This document shows, in pieces, positions 16,230 to 26,596 of a stretch of DNA of 64,000 nt (position 1 is the stretch's first letter; each line of letters begins with the position of its first letter). The translations under genes were made by a program, and so were the position numbers. The stretch lies in contig NZ_CP076024.1 in the NCBI RefSeq assembly GCF_022788635.1, positions 248,001-312,000 of the forward strand, read 5' to 3'. The notes beneath the pieces were generated by a model, which was given only the letters and a program-made list of their open reading frames with translations, was not told where the DNA came from and ran no database searches. This DNA comes from Methylobacter sp. S3L5C. GTDB taxonomy: Bacteria > Pseudomonadota > Gammaproteobacteria > Methylococcales > Methylomonadaceae.

Positions 16230-17777
16230 TTGCTAAATATATTCAAGATAAAATCCTTCTGGATTTATGGCCTCGTCTTTCTGGGATGGACTTTAGTAAC
16301 AGCCGTCACTATAAATATAGCATCCAAATTTGTATTAGATGAAGCTGAAGTCGCTTTCAATCAAAGAATCGTACAATTGCACGATAGTATCGAACTCATC
16401 GCCCGTGACAATGAGTCAATTTTGGAGGGTTTTAGTGCATTTCTTAGCGCCATTGAATATGCCGATAGAGAAAGCACATCCCGTTACGCACGACTAATTC
16501 TTGCCCGCTACCCGCATGTTTATGGACTCGAGGTTGCGCTTACCGTAAAACAAATTGATTTAGCCGAATTTATCGCCAGACAAAAAAAATCCTGGTTTCC
16601 CCAATTCAAAGTGAAAGCGTTTAGTTATATGGCTGATCCCCGCATTTGGGAATCTGTTAAAAAAAAGCCTGTATATAATCCGATTATTTTTATTGAACCA
16701 ATGTCACCTGATACCAGGCAACTAATTGGTGCAGATATGGATTCAGCTAAGTTTATGCGCGAGGCATTAAATCAAGCACAAAAACTACATTCCCCAGTTG
16801 CTACCATCCCGTTTAACCTAGTCGAGGGGCCTCGCGGCTATATTCTCTATCACCCTGTTCCCGATCCTCCCAGAGGGGATAATTCCAAGCGAAAACAAGC
16901 GCTGGCGCTATTAATAGTCAGCGCAGAAGCAATCCAAAAGAAGATCGCTGTTTTGGTAGAAAATCTGGATTTTCGTCTTTACCACTCGAACTATTCAAGT
17001 GATGATCCTGAAGGCTTGTTATTACATATTTCAGCATCTTTGCCACCGAATGAATTAGGAGCCAGCTTATTCCCCAAACTCACCTCCGAAAGAAAACTGT
17101 ACAGCAAAGGCCAGCCGTTCGCCATCAGTGTTGAAAAAAAACTGGGCTGGTCTGATCTCGACTTGCCACTGGTAATATCAACAGGCAGTACTTTGCTTCT
17201 GTTCCTGATGCTCATGCTACTTTTTCTAAACATCTATCTACGCAAGGAAGAACAAAGGACCCTGTCAGCCAATCATTTGCTTTATATGGCAACACACGAT
17301 GCCTTGACAGGACTACCGAACAGGTCCTTATTGACTGATCGATTTAGCCAAGCCTGTTCGCGAGCACAGCGTCGCAACTTAACATTTTCGACCATGTTTC
17401 TCGATCTGAATGAATTCAAAAAAGTCAATGATACTTATGGCCACGAAGTTGGTGATCAGCTACTTAAGACTTTGGGCACTTTGCTAAAAAATTGCATCAG
17501 AAATGAGGATACTTTAAGCAGAATCAGCGGCGACGAATTTGTAATCCTGCTGGAAAACACGTCTTACGAAAATGCGCAAAAAATTGCGCAGAAAATTCAA
17601 GCCCAGTTTACACAGCCGGTCTTTATCCAAGGCATTGAATTAAACGTTGGTATCAGCTTGGGAATTGCCGTTTATCCTGACGATGGCACAGAAATGAGTG
17701 AATTGCTTATAAAAGCGGATACAAGAATGTACAACGCAAAAGAACAAAGTAAAAGCATGATGAAAAAAAGCACATAA
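16230..17777 (+). CDS. CHASE-domain diguanylate cyclase
   Basis: Membrane sensor that would make cyclic di-GMP. 515 aa: TM helix at about 10-32, periplasmic CHASE domain at about 45-290 (ARYPHVYGLEVAL, then YNPIIFIEP and YILYHPVPDP), second TM at about 308-335, GGDEF domain at about 345-515. The active-site motif reads SGDEF, an accepted variant. An inhibitory I-site RxxD (RNED) lies five residues before it. THDALTGLPNR marks the domain start. There is no EAL domain. Start is TTG without a strong SD, so a slightly different start is possible. The CHASE ligand is unknown. Confidence 0.9.
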   Translation: MLNIFKIKSFWIYGLVFLGWTLVTAVTINIASKFVLDEAEVAFNQRIVQLHDSIELIARDNESILEGFSAFLSAIEYADRESTSRYARLILARYPHVYGLEVALTVKQIDLAEFIARQKKSWFPQFKVKAFSYMADPRIWESVKKKPVYNPIIFIEPMSPDTRQLIGADMDSAKFMREALNQAQKLHSPVATIPFNLVEGPRGYILYHPVPDPPRGDNSKRKQALALLIVSAEAIQKKIAVLVENLDFRLYHSNYSSDDPEGLLLHISASLPPNELGASLFPKLTSERKLYSKGQPFAISVEKKLGWSDLDLPLVISTGSTLLLFLMLMLLFLNIYLRKEEQRTLSANHLLYMATHDALTGLPNRSLLTDRFSQACSRAQRRNLTFSTMFLDLNEFKKVNDTYGHEVGDQLLKTLGTLLKNCIRNEDTLSRISGDEFVILLENTSYENAQKIAQKIQAQFTQPVFIQGIELNVGISLGIAVYPDDGTEMSELLIKADTRMYNAKEQSKSMMKKST

Positions 17778-17844
17778 GAACCTAATTTTATTTTTGAACT
17801 TACCGGTAACAGGCTTGCTATGCCAGAACCGCCTCCTAAGGTGG

Positions 17845-18079
17845 TATCCAAGAATTAATATACCCAAGTGGCGCAGAATTTTTGTTTATTTACAATGACT
17901 GCAAGGATACAGGCGTTAGAGCACCAACAGTAGGCCCCTTAAGAGTAAGAGACCCAGGAGCAGTTGCCGAGGCAGAAAAATAAGCGCGTAGGTAGCTGAC
18001 TACATAACTATTTTGACAACGCAGTCAATGAATAAAAGACTAGCAAGCTGGGTATATTATTTGCAAGAAATTTCCTAAG
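17845..18079 (+). repeat. Dispersed ended-repeat family, full copy A
   Basis: Begins TATCCAAGAATTAATATACC and ends with TTGCAAGAAATTTCCTAAG. The same left end, an internal GACTGCAAGGATxCAG hairpin motif and the right end (CAATGAATAAAAGAC, GGTATATT, GCAAGAAAT) occur at 24080 and, inverted, at 58905. The outer sequences are imperfect inverted repeats sharing AATATACCCA. The roughly 100-bp centre differs between copies. No coding potential. It fills the space between the GGDEF gene and the cNMP-binding gene. Confidence 0.75.
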
Positions 18080-18548
18080 CAAACCCCGCCGGATTCCATT
18101 CCTCCATCATCTTCTGACGAGCAGCATTAAGGCCCACCGACATTAATACGGTAAATCTCTTTAACAACTGGTAGCCGAATTTTGGTTCCTGCTCGCACTT
18201 TGCCAATATGGCTGCCCCATCAAACTGGAATAATTCGGAATCCTCTTCAGCCTTGGTTTGAAAATTCCACTTATAGGGTGATATCAGCCAAGACCATCCC
18301 AATACCTCACCCTTACCCAGAGCTTGTATCTCAAGAGCCGGACCTATTATTGCCGGTATTTGCATGGAGATACATCCACGGTAAATTACATAAAAATTGT
18401 TTGCGTTTTCGCCTGGTCGAAACAGAATATGCCCTTTTTTAAGCTCACAGGTGCTCGAACATTCACACAAAAATTTCAGGACATCATCGCTGAGCCCGGA
18501 GAAAAACTCGTGGGCCGACAGGTACTCGGAAATTGATTGATTATTCAT
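18075..18548 (-). CDS. Cyclic nucleotide-binding domain protein without HTH
   Basis: 157 aa of Crp-like cNMP-binding fold: LSAHEFFSGLSDDVLKFL, then KKGHILFRPGENANNFYVIYRG (beta-roll, about 38-60) and ALGKGEVLGWSWL, where the phosphate-binding cassette of true cAMP binders would be. The G-E-x-x-G core is kept but the usual R-x-A following it is absent, so the ligand may not be cAMP. It ends after the dimer helix without a DNA-binding domain, so it is a sensor or partner protein. Its 3' end overlaps the terminal bases of repeat copy A. Confidence 0.8.
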   Translation of the reverse strand: MNNQSISEYLSAHEFFSGLSDDVLKFLCECSSTCELKKGHILFRPGENANNFYVIYRGCISMQIPAIIGPALEIQALGKGEVLGWSWLISPYKWNFQTKAEEDSELFQFDGAAILAKCEQEPKFGYQLLKRFTVLMSVGLNAARQKMMEEWNPAGFA

Positions 18549-18771
18549 GGCTTACCCCACAAATCAAGTTTTGGTGTCGATGGCAGCAAATTCTAACGTA
18601 CATTTTCAGGTAACGAAAGTACTTTGACCGATGACAGCTGTTCGAACCGCCATTATTGTGATTGCAACAGTATTCGCCCAATTCAACAGGTTCCTGCAAT
18701 ATTAAAACAAACACGCATATTTGCCGTCTACAGTTAATTCAACTATTTAACCCAACCATCCCACAAACAAA

Positions 18772-18835
18772 AATGGCCGGAAACAACTGGTTACCCTGAT
18801 ATTAACGAAAGGGTAACCAGCTGTTTCCGGCCACT
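18772..18835 (-). terminator. Strong rho-independent terminator of secA
   Basis: Arms of about 23 bp (TGGCCGGAAACA..CTGGTTACCCT and AGGGTAACCAG..TGTTTCCGGCCA) form a near-perfect hairpin. On the minus strand it is followed by ATTTTTGTTTG, so it ends secA transcription. Confidence 0.85.
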
Positions 18836-18858
18836 ATATTGACCGCTGGTAAAGCTTT

Positions 18859-21585
18859 TTAGCTTAATTTACCATGGCATTGCTTGTACTTTTTACCTGA
18901 ACCGCAAGGACATGGGTCATTACGACCCACTTTATCGCCATCCCGGACAAAAGGTTGCTCTGCTACAACCTCATTTTCAGGCGCTGCAGCATTAATCAAT
19001 GCTTCATCATAATTCTCCGGAACAGGTGCAGCTGCATGTTCAAAATGCATTTCTTTAGGCGCCTGCATTTGCTCATCAATTGCCAGAACGTCTTCTTCCT
19101 GCCGAACCTGCACTTTAAACAGAATCCCGATCACTTCATATTTAATATGTTCCAACAGATTGGTAAACATCTCAAAGGCTTCGCGTTTGTATTCCTGCTT
19201 GGGGTCTTTCTGCGCATAACCTCTAAAGTGAATACCCTGACGCAAATAATCCATCGCTGCCAGATGCTCTTTCCAACTGGTATCCAACACTTGCAACATC
19301 ACTGATTTTTCAAAATGCTGCAATACATCCTGAGTAATTTGCTGCTCTTTTTCTTTGTGATTCTGTTCCAGAATGCCAATAACTCGGGTACGTAAAGAGA
19401 CTTCCTGCATATTATGATCGTCATCCAGCATTTTTTGGACGGCGACTTGAACATTAAATTCCTGCTGCAAATGCTCTTCCAAACCTTTTATATCCCATTG
19501 CTCAACCATGGTTTTTGCAGGAATGTACTGGGTAATCACGTTATTAACGACATCTTCGCGGATGGCCGTAATAATGCCGGAAATTTCTTTGGCTGCCATC
19601 AACTCGTTACGCTGAGTGTAAATCACTTTACGCTGGTCATTGGCGACATCATCATAAGCCAGAATTTCTTTACGTATGTCAAAATTGCGCCCTTCAACCT
19701 TACGCTGCGCATTTTCAATAGACCGTGTCACCCACGGATGCTCTATCGCCTCGCCATCGCCCATACCCAGTTTCTTCATTAATCCTGCGACACGGTCAGA
19801 GGCAAAAATGCGCATCAAATCATCTTGCAGGGATAAATAAAATCGTGTTGAACCAGGATCACCCTGGCGACCGGAACGGCCTCTTAATTGATTGTCGATA
19901 CGACGCGACTCATGACGTTCCGAACCAATAACATGCAAGCCGCCATTGGCAAGTACCTGATTATGTCTGTCCAGCCAGATGCCACGCACTTTTTGTTTTT
20001 CAGCATCACTGGCATCTTCACCTAAAAGCTTAAGCTCGGCATCCAGATTACCACCCAAAACAATATCGGTACCTCGCCCTGCCATATTAGTAGCGATAGT
20101 GACTGCGCCCGGCATACCTGCCTGCTCAATAATATGGGCTTCACGTTCGTGTTGCTTGGCATTAAGTACTTCGTGGTTAATACCCTGTTTTTTTAGCAAC
20201 TCAGACAAGAGTTCAGAGTTTTCAATGGAAGTTGTTCCCACTAAAACAGGTTGCCCACGACTAACACAACTTTTAATGTCATTGGCAACAGCGATGTATT
20301 TTTCATCGGTAGTCAGATAAACCAAGTCACCCAAGTCTTTACGAATCATGGGCCGATGCGTTGGTACAACAACGACTTCAAGACCATAAATCTTGTTCAG
20401 CTCAAACGCTTCAGTATCGGCAGTACCGGTCATACCTGAAAGCTTATCGTACAAGCGAAAATAGTTTTGGAAAGTGATTGAAGCCAGTGTTTGGTTTTCA
20501 CTGTTAATGGCCACATGTTCTTTCGCTTCAATGGCTTGATGCAAACCTTCAGACCAACGCCGTCCCGGCATTATCCTTCCGGTAAACTCATCAACGATAA
20601 CCACTTCATTATTTGCGACAATGTAATCGACGTCTTTCTTGAATAAGACATGGCCGCGTAAAGATGCATTAAGATAATGCATGAGACGAATGTTGGCAGC
20701 ATCATAAAGACTGGTTCCTTCAGCCATCAAACCATGCTCAAGCATTAAACGTTCTACACACTCATGACCGGCTTCAGTCAAATAGACCTGACGCGTCTTT
20801 TCATCAACCGTATAATCACCAGGATGCTCGTCATCATCCTGCTTTTTTAATAACGGGATGATTTCGTTGGCTTTGATGTATATTTCTGTGCTTTCTTCCG
20901 TTGGCCCGGAAATAATTAGCGGCGTTCTCGCTTCATCGATAAGAATGGAATCCACCTCATCAATAATAGCAAAGCTTAAATCGCGCTGGACTTTTTGCTC
21001 CAGGCTAAAAGCCATGTTATCGCGGAGATAATCAAATCCAAATTCGTTATTGGTACCGTAAGTAATATCTGCCGCATAAGCATCGCGCCTTGGTCCATTA
21101 TCCATCTGGCTAATGATAACGCCTGTAGTCATGCCAAGAAAAGCGTAAAGCCTGCCCATCCATTCAGCATCACGCTTGGCCAGATAATCGTTCACCGTAA
21201 CAACATGCACACCACGCCCCGGCAGGGCGTTTAAATAGGCTGCCAACGTTGACATCAAAGTTTTACCTTCACCGGTTTTCATTTCGGCAATTTTGCCGTC
21301 ATGAAGTATCATGCCGCCAATAAACTGAACATCAAAGTGACGCATGCCAAAGACTCGTGAAGAAGCTTCCCTGACCGCTGAAAATGCTTCCGGGATCAGA
21401 TTATCCAGCTTTTCACCTTCCACCAGACGATCACGAAACTCCTGAGTTTTTGCTTTTAATGCCTCATCAGATAGCTTTTCATATTCTGAAGCTAAAGAAT
21501 TGATCTTTTTGACCAGTTTCTTTTTCTTCTTTATTAGCCTGTCGTTACGGCTCCCTACAACAAATTTAACCAGCTTACCCAGCAT
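18859..21585 (-). CDS. secA: Preprotein translocase ATPase SecA
   Basis: Motor ATPase that pushes unfolded preproteins through SecYEG. 908 aa, full length. Walker A MKTGEGKT near 103-110, DEAD-like [12 protein letters not shown] near 209-220, preprotein cross-linking domain at about 225-370, second motor domain with [10 protein letters not shown] near 500 and [11 protein letters not shown] near 575. The C-terminal zinc/SecB-binding tail is intact: [14 protein letters not shown] at about 892-905, with a preceding acidic-Ala linker. Transcribed alone, with a strong terminator downstream. Confidence 0.98.
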   Translation of the reverse strand: MLGKLVKFVVGSRNDRLIKKKKKLVKKINSLASEYEKLSDEALKAKTQEFRDRLVEGEKLDNLIPEAFSAVREASSRVFGMRHFDVQFIGGMILHDGKIAEMKTGEGKTLMSTLAAYLNALPGRGVHVVTVNDYLAKRDAEWMGRLYAFLGMTTGVIISQMDNGPRRDAYAADITYGTNNEFGFDYLRDNMAFSLEQKVQRDLSFAIIDEVDSILIDEARTPLIISGPTEESTEIYIKANEIIPLLKKQDDDEHPGDYTVDEKTRQVYLTEAGHECVERLMLEHGLMAEGTSLYDAANIRLMHYLNASLRGHVLFKKDVDYIVANNEVVIVDEFTGRIMPGRRWSEGLHQAIEAKEHVAINSENQTLASITFQNYFRLYDKLSGMTGTADTEAFELNKIYGLEVVVVPTHRPMIRKDLGDLVYLTTDEKYIAVANDIKSCVSRGQPVLVGTTSIENSELLSELLKKQGINHEVLNAKQHEREAHIIEQAGMPGAVTIATNMAGRGTDIVLGGNLDAELKLLGEDASDAEKQKVRGIWLDRHNQVLANGGLHVIGSERHESRRIDNQLRGRSGRQGDPGSTRFYLSLQDDLMRIFASDRVAGLMKKLGMGDGEAIEHPWVTRSIENAQRKVEGRNFDIRKEILAYDDVANDQRKVIYTQRNELMAAKEISGIITAIREDVVNNVITQYIPAKTMVEQWDIKGLEEHLQQEFNVQVAVQKMLDDDHNMQEVSLRTRVIGILEQNHKEKEQQITQDVLQHFEKSVMLQVLDTSWKEHLAAMDYLRQGIHFRGYAQKDPKQEYKREAFEMFTNLLEHIKYEVIGILFKVQVRQEEDVLAIDEQMQAPKEMHFEHAAAPVPENYDEALINAAAPENEVVAEQPFVRDGDKVGRNDPCPCGSGKKYKQCHGKLS

Positions 21586-21833
21586 GTTTTCTTCCGGTGT
21601 GAATTTAGTAAATGATTGACTAAAAACATTGGATTATATACTGTCTGGTGTTTTAGTTACAGATAAAAACACCCAATATTGGTATATTTAACTCTAAAAC
21701 GAGCCAATGTTCAGGCTGTTATTAACAAAACATGGCAATAGAGAAGTTAACCCAGGCAGGTGCCCAAAATAAAATTGATCATTAAAACTGATGTGGTAAA
21801 CCTCAAAAATACACCACGGCAAGTTAACATCAA

Positions 21834-22901
21834 TTAGTCCTGCACCCGCTTCAATGCCAACAATGCCAGCACCAAAACAGTCAAACTGGGAATAAATGCC
21901 ATTAATGGAGGACTCAAGTCATAAATCAAGCCAATATGCCCTACAATTTTATCGATAATATTAAACCCCATGCCGATGACAACACCTATCATCATTCTTT
22001 CACCAACACTAACACCTCGTTTAACACCGATCACAAAAGGCGCAGATAACAATAACATAACCAGGGTAACCAAAGGATTAACTACGCGTCCCCAAAAAGC
22101 CAGCTCAAAAACATGGGATTTTTGATGGTTTTTCTTTAAATAGTTTACATAACTGAACAAATCAATTATCGATAAATTATTGGGCTTAACCACGACAATT
22201 TTTAATAAATCAGGCGCAATTGATGACTTCCAGAGTTGGTTATCTTGGGCACTGATGCCCATTTGTTGTGTTGAAATTTCTGATGTTTTGGTATTCTTCA
22301 GGCTCCATTGCTGCTTACCCAAATAAACCGCTTGGTCAGCATGCATAGTCTGATGCAAGTGCTGTTGATCGTTCAATTCGTAAATACTAATATCTGCCAA
22401 ATTACCGTTATCCACTATTTGCCGAACATTAATAAACTTTTTGTCCTCACGTAACCAAAGTCCATACTTGGCATTCATGATAACCTGCTCATTACGGGAA
22501 GAAATCCTGACCATTTGCGCCATTTGTTGAGTGACCGGAGCAACAAATTCACCGATAAGTATTGAAATAACAACCAATACCGCCCCAGCCAGCATAACGG
22601 CCCTAATAATGCCGAACACCGATAATCCGGCAGCTCGCATGGCAATCAACTCACGATTATTACCCATCGCTCCCAAAATGAACAAACTGCCCAATAATGC
22701 AGATGCTGGAACCAATTCATAAAAAACACTAGGCGAAGTCAGCGCAAGATAATAAAAAATTTGTTTTAAGCCATAACCATTACCCAAGTCCTTTAGCTCA
22801 TCACTAAAAGTGAATAAATTAAACAGGGTCAATAACAATAACAGCGCAACAAATGAGCCTTTTAGAATTTCTCTGACAATATAACCAGTTAAAACACGCA
22901 C
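21834..22901 (-). CDS. lptG: LPS export ABC transporter permease LptG
   Basis: Permease half of LptB2FG, which extracts LPS from the inner membrane. 355 aa with TM helices near 12-32, 60-85, 100-120 and three more after about 265, around a periplasmic beta-jellyroll. Landmarks are YIVREILKGSFVALLLL at the N-terminus, MAAMRAAGLSVFGI-like MRAAGLSVFGIIRAV, and GVSVGERMMIGVVIG. Its ATG is directly next to the lptF stop, so the pair is coupled. LptB is elsewhere. Confidence 0.93.
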   Translation of the reverse strand: MRVLTGYIVREILKGSFVALLLLLTLFNLFTFSDELKDLGNGYGLKQIFYYLALTSPSVFYELVPASALLGSLFILGAMGNNRELIAMRAAGLSVFGIIRAVMLAGAVLVVISILIGEFVAPVTQQMAQMVRISSRNEQVIMNAKYGLWLREDKKFINVRQIVDNGNLADISIYELNDQQHLHQTMHADQAVYLGKQQWSLKNTKTSEISTQQMGISAQDNQLWKSSIAPDLLKIVVVKPNNLSIIDLFSYVNYLKKNHQKSHVFELAFWGRVVNPLVTLVMLLLSAPFVIGVKRGVSVGERMMIGVVIGMGFNIIDKIVGHIGLIYDLSPPLMAFIPSLTVLVLALLALKRVQD

Positions 22902-23990
22902 TTAAGATACCCTTCCTCTAACTTTCATTACCAGCCACTGCCAGCCATACAATCTTGCCAATAAGAAACTACCAATCAATAATAATAATACATTAACACC
23001 CAAACCACCCAACCATGCAGGGATAGTCTCACTCATCACCCAGCTTTGACTGACACGCACAAGATTTCCATAACTAAAATAGATTAAAAAGCCTGCAAAC
23101 ATATTTCCATACACACCACTGCGAGGTGAAATTTGGGCTAACGGCACAGCAACAAAACTTAATAGCATCGCTCCCAAAGGAATGGAAAAACGACGTTGTA
23201 ATTCAGCTACATATAACATCACATCGGAGCCCCAGAGCAAATCGGCAGAGAGTGCTTGCCTGTTGACTGCAGCCACGGATACTTTTTCTTCTATTCTTAC
23301 GGCATACTCTACAAACTGTTCAATCACATAATTTAAGGTGCCTGGTTGCCCTTGTACTTGCTCGCCATTCTCAAAAATTATATATTTTCCGTCAGGCAAG
23401 TCTTTTAATCGGGCTGATTCAGCATTAATAATAGCTACGTTGGTATTATTTCTATTCTGCACAAAAACATTATGCATCTTTTTATCGTCGCTAATTTTTT
23501 CCACATAAAAAACCAGATCACCCTGGCTATACTCACTAAATTTTCCGGCAGCAACACCTCGCAGATCAGCCGAATCTTGACCTTGTTGCATTAACTTGTC
23601 TACCTGAGATTCTGCCCATGGCGAAACATATAAAGATAAGCCAACAGACAGCACGCTTAATGGAAAAACCAACAAAAACACAGCCCGATAAATAGTTCCT
23701 GCACCACCGCCAGCTGACGCGACCGCTGCCATTTCCTGATCACGGTACATTCTGCCCATCACCATTAACACCGCCATAAATAGTGCAACCGGTAAGAATT
23801 CAATACTGGCTACAATGGTTTTTAGCCCCAGAATACTCAACAAAGTTTCATTTGACACCTGCCCGGCAATAGCATCATCAAGAACCCTGATAAATTTTCG
23901 ACTGACAATAATCACCACAATTACCGTTAAAACAGACAGTAATGTTTTCATTAAGTCTTGGACAATCATTTTATCCAGAACAGTAACCAA
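22902..23990 (-). CDS. lptF: LPS export ABC transporter permease LptF
   Basis: Partner permease of LptG. Landmarks: IVQDLMKTLLSVLTVIVVII, then VSRKFIRVLDDAIAGQVS and DQEMAAVASAGGGAGTIYRA, with late helices from about 285. I propose the TTG at 23990 (362 aa), where the start aligns with E. coli LptF. An ATG at 23969 is also possible. The frame stays open to a TTG at 24086, but that extra part enters the repeat at 24080-24350 and has no family similarity. No clear SD is present at any candidate. The upstream repeat probably replaced or supplies the promoter region. Confidence 0.88.
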   Translation of the reverse strand: MVTVLDKMIVQDLMKTLLSVLTVIVVIIVSRKFIRVLDDAIAGQVSNETLLSILGLKTIVASIEFLPVALFMAVLMVMGRMYRDQEMAAVASAGGGAGTIYRAVFLLVFPLSVLSVGLSLYVSPWAESQVDKLMQQGQDSADLRGVAAGKFSEYSQGDLVFYVEKISDDKKMHNVFVQNRNNTNVAIINAESARLKDLPDGKYIIFENGEQVQGQPGTLNYVIEQFVEYAVRIEEKVSVAAVNRQALSADLLWGSDVMLYVAELQRRFSIPLGAMLLSFVAVPLAQISPRSGVYGNMFAGFLIYFSYGNLVRVSQSWVMSETIPAWLGGLGVNVLLLLIGSFLLARLYGWQWLVMKVRGRVS

Positions 23991-24079
23991 TTTACGATGT
24001 TCTGTTTTATAACCTTTTGGCCAATCTGCTTCCAAGTCTGTCTCCCTAATCAAAGTGAATAGCTTTATATCCCAGATAA

Positions 24080-24350
24080 TATCCAAGAATTAATAGTCCC
24101 AAGTAGCGCAGGATTTTTGTTTATTTACAACGACTGAAAAGATGCAGAAGTTACGTAGCCATGGATGGCGGAGTTAGAATCGAGCCCGGAACAGCGATCG
24201 AGGGCACCAACAATAAAGTCATTAAGAAACGCAAGAGCAGTTATCGAGCCGAAATTAGACGAGTAGCTGACCACATAATTATTTTAACAACGCAATAAAT
24301 GGATAAAAATACCAGTAAGCCGGGAATATTATTCGTAGAAAACCACCTCA
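24080..24350 (+). repeat. Dispersed ended-repeat family, full copy B
   Basis: Begins TATCCAAGAATTAATAGTCC and ends near GGGAATATTATTCGTAGAAA. It keeps GGATTTTTGTTTATTTACAA, a mutated GACTGAAAAGATGCAG, then TAGCTGACCACATAATTATT and CAACGCAATAAATGGATAAA. It is the most diverged full copy. Its middle shares GCACCAACA and GAGCAGTT with copy A. It lies directly upstream of lptF and touches the longest possible lptF frame. Confidence 0.75.
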
Positions 24351-24458
24351 ATACTTTAGCCTGAAATAATCGCCTGTTAAAAATTTTACCACAACAGCGA
24401 CAAATACAGGCCTTTTCATCACACACAACAATCCTTGTGTAAGCTGAGCCAATTCGAC

Positions 24459-24999
24459 TTAAAAGTATGCGCATGATAACTTTAAATATCGATCCAGAAC
24501 GATGTCAAGACTAATGCCCGCCGGTAAGTGGCACAAATCTGACACCAAGAATCTTTCGGGTTTCAATTTCACCCTCGGCTTTTTTTCTACCACCATCAGC
24601 TCTTGATAACGATAAGGCAGACCAACCGGTATGATAAGACGTGCGCCTTCACCCAATTGATCAATCAAAGGTTGGGGAATATGCGACGCGGCAGCGGTAA
24701 CAATAATGCCATCATAGGGGGCGTGTTCCGCCCAACCAAAGTAGCCGTCACCCTGACGAATATCAATATTATTATATCCAAGTTTATTAAGGCGTCTGCC
24801 TGATGTTGTCACCAGATCTTCAATTATTTCCATGGAATAAACCTGCTGTACCAACTGAGACAATATGGCCGTTTGATAACCGGAACCGGTACCTATTTCC
24901 AGAATGACATAAGAGGATTTAGTGTTCAATAAATCGCTCATTAAAGCAACCATATAAGGCTGGGAAATTGTTTGTTCTGAACCAATAGGTATCGGACTG
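24459..24999 (-). pseudogene. pcm: Protein-L-isoaspartate O-methyltransferase, 5' end lost to an IS
   Basis: Repairs isoaspartyl residues in damaged proteins. The SAM-binding core ILEIGTGSGYQTAILSQLVQ and the later GDGYFGWAEHAPYDGIIVTAA are intact, and the frame runs unbroken upstream through IGSEQTISQPYMVALMS (the conserved substrate-side TISQPYMVA block) up to the IS junction near 25000. The normal first 60 or so residues are missing and are not found on the far side of the IS. An internal ATG at 24953 would give 164 aa lacking TISQPY. I judge the gene inactive. Confidence 0.88.
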
Positions 25000-26516
25000 T
25001 AATACTGCTACCGCAAATATAAAAAACAAAGTCAGAGGCTTAAACATGCCTCGTTTCTTGGCACCATCAGCAAAGGAAAGGGTTTTGGTCGGCGTTTGAC
25101 TGCCCTTGGCTGGCTCTTACGTTTTTGTTTTCCAATGGCCGTTGATGCCATCGCTTTTAATAATTCACGCAAGGCGCTTATGAGTTGGTTCCCTGTCAAG
25201 CCTACCATCTGCTTGGCGGCTTGAATGACCAGTTGCACTGCTGACCTGAAACTCAGTTGGCGGGGTATCTTCTCATGCAGGCTGGCTGCCTGTGCCAAAT
25301 TGCCACGAATGATGTTGTATGCCAATAAGTGGATAGCTATCTCCTTGCTTACCATGTCAGGTTTTTTGCACCGTAATATTTCCATGCCCATATTGGTTTT
25401 GATGGAACGAAAATCCAGCTCAATTTTCCAGCGCTGTTTATAAAGCATAGCCAGCTCTTGCTTATGAAAGCCCTTTGCATTCAGTAAGGTGGTCAAATAG
25501 ATTCTGCCGTTTACCGCAAACTCTCGGACGGTAATCGATTCCGGCAAGTCGCTATAGTCCTGCTTGGACACCCACACCGGTTTCCGTTTGGGTTTCGTCC
25601 AGTCAATCAAATGATCTCTTGCACCCAGGTAGACACCCAAGCTGAAATCTACTTTTTTCCGGGCATGTAGTGGAAATAGCACAGGAATTCCACGAGCCTG
25701 CAAGAGCGCAATAATGGCGAAGGTACAGTAATAGCGGTCTGCCATCAGCAAGTCTCCAGCTGACAAGCTGCCAAACAGTTGACTGAGTAACGATGTTTCG
25801 CCAGTTCCCTTGCCTTAATAGGCTCCCAAGCTATAGTCGAGCACGGTTCCTGCAGCCAAAGAAATCAACACAACCATGCGAGCAATCGGAAAGCCCAAGC
25901 CAGGCTTTTGACTATCCAGCTGAGGAAAGTCTGCCTGATTCTCTGGTGTATCTGGCATTTGCACCGTTGCTCCATCAGTAAGGACAACGTTATAACCCTT
26001 CCATCGCCACGCGGCCAGAGACTGGTTATGAAGACGCAAACCAGCAGCTGTGGTGGCTGCTCTGAGTTCCTTTAGTGGTAAGCGTTGCGGGCTTTACAGT
26101 AAGGTCCCGTGTTAACCGTATTGGCTGATTGTCCATCGACGATACGATCAATCAATACGCCTGCCACTGCCTGTTTACAGGAACGGTCATCACTTAATAC
26201 TTGGAAAATGAAAGCTTTAAGCGTGACTAAGGGCAAGAACACCGAGGAGCGTTTATGCGGGGTATTGGCGATAATGTTGGTAATGCTGTCGGCTGAAAAA
26301 AATCCTCAACACCTAGTCCTTGGGATTGCAAAAATGACTTTTTGAAGCGGTCAATTTGCTGCTGAATACGGTTTTTTTTAATAGCTGGCATGGTTAAGTT
26401 ATTGATCAGACTTTGTAATACTCAAAATTCTACCAGAATAGTGCTTGATCTTTATCTTATTATTTGCGTATCTAACTGTAACTTATAGATTAATTACATT
26501 TGCGGTAGCAGTATTA
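25000..26516 (-). mobile_element. IS4-type insertion sequence, copy 1
   Basis: Ends TAATACTGCTACCGCAAAT and its inverse, about 1517 bp. Nearly identical to the copy at 49506-51025. No target-site duplication is visible: left flank ATCGGACTG, right flank GGGCATAAGG. It truncates pcm on its left side. The transposase is disrupted, see the separate entry. Confidence 0.9.
25032..26391 (-). pseudogene. IS4-type transposase, broken copy
   Basis: DDE transposase with the IS4 Y-x2-R-x3-E-x6-K signature (YKQRWKIELDFRSIK) in its C-terminal part. Compared with the copy at 49538, a CAA codon is TAA at about 25817 (GAY then stop instead of GAYQGKG), one base is missing near 26090, and the N-terminal region starting at ATG 26391 runs out of frame before the T7 stretch. 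It cannot make a full transposase. The IS could move only with help from another copy. Confidence 0.9.
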
Positions 26517-26596
26517 GGGCATAAGGAGTCATGGCTATCCGTGTTTTCAGAGGTAGATCGCTATTTTAACCTTATCAAGGCCAAATTCTATATCGA

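Noticed and set aside
24241-24474. Minus-strand 77-codon frame next to pcm
   Set aside because: It lies mostly in repeat B and the following non-coding DNA; odd composition (many Cys and Arg), no known motif.
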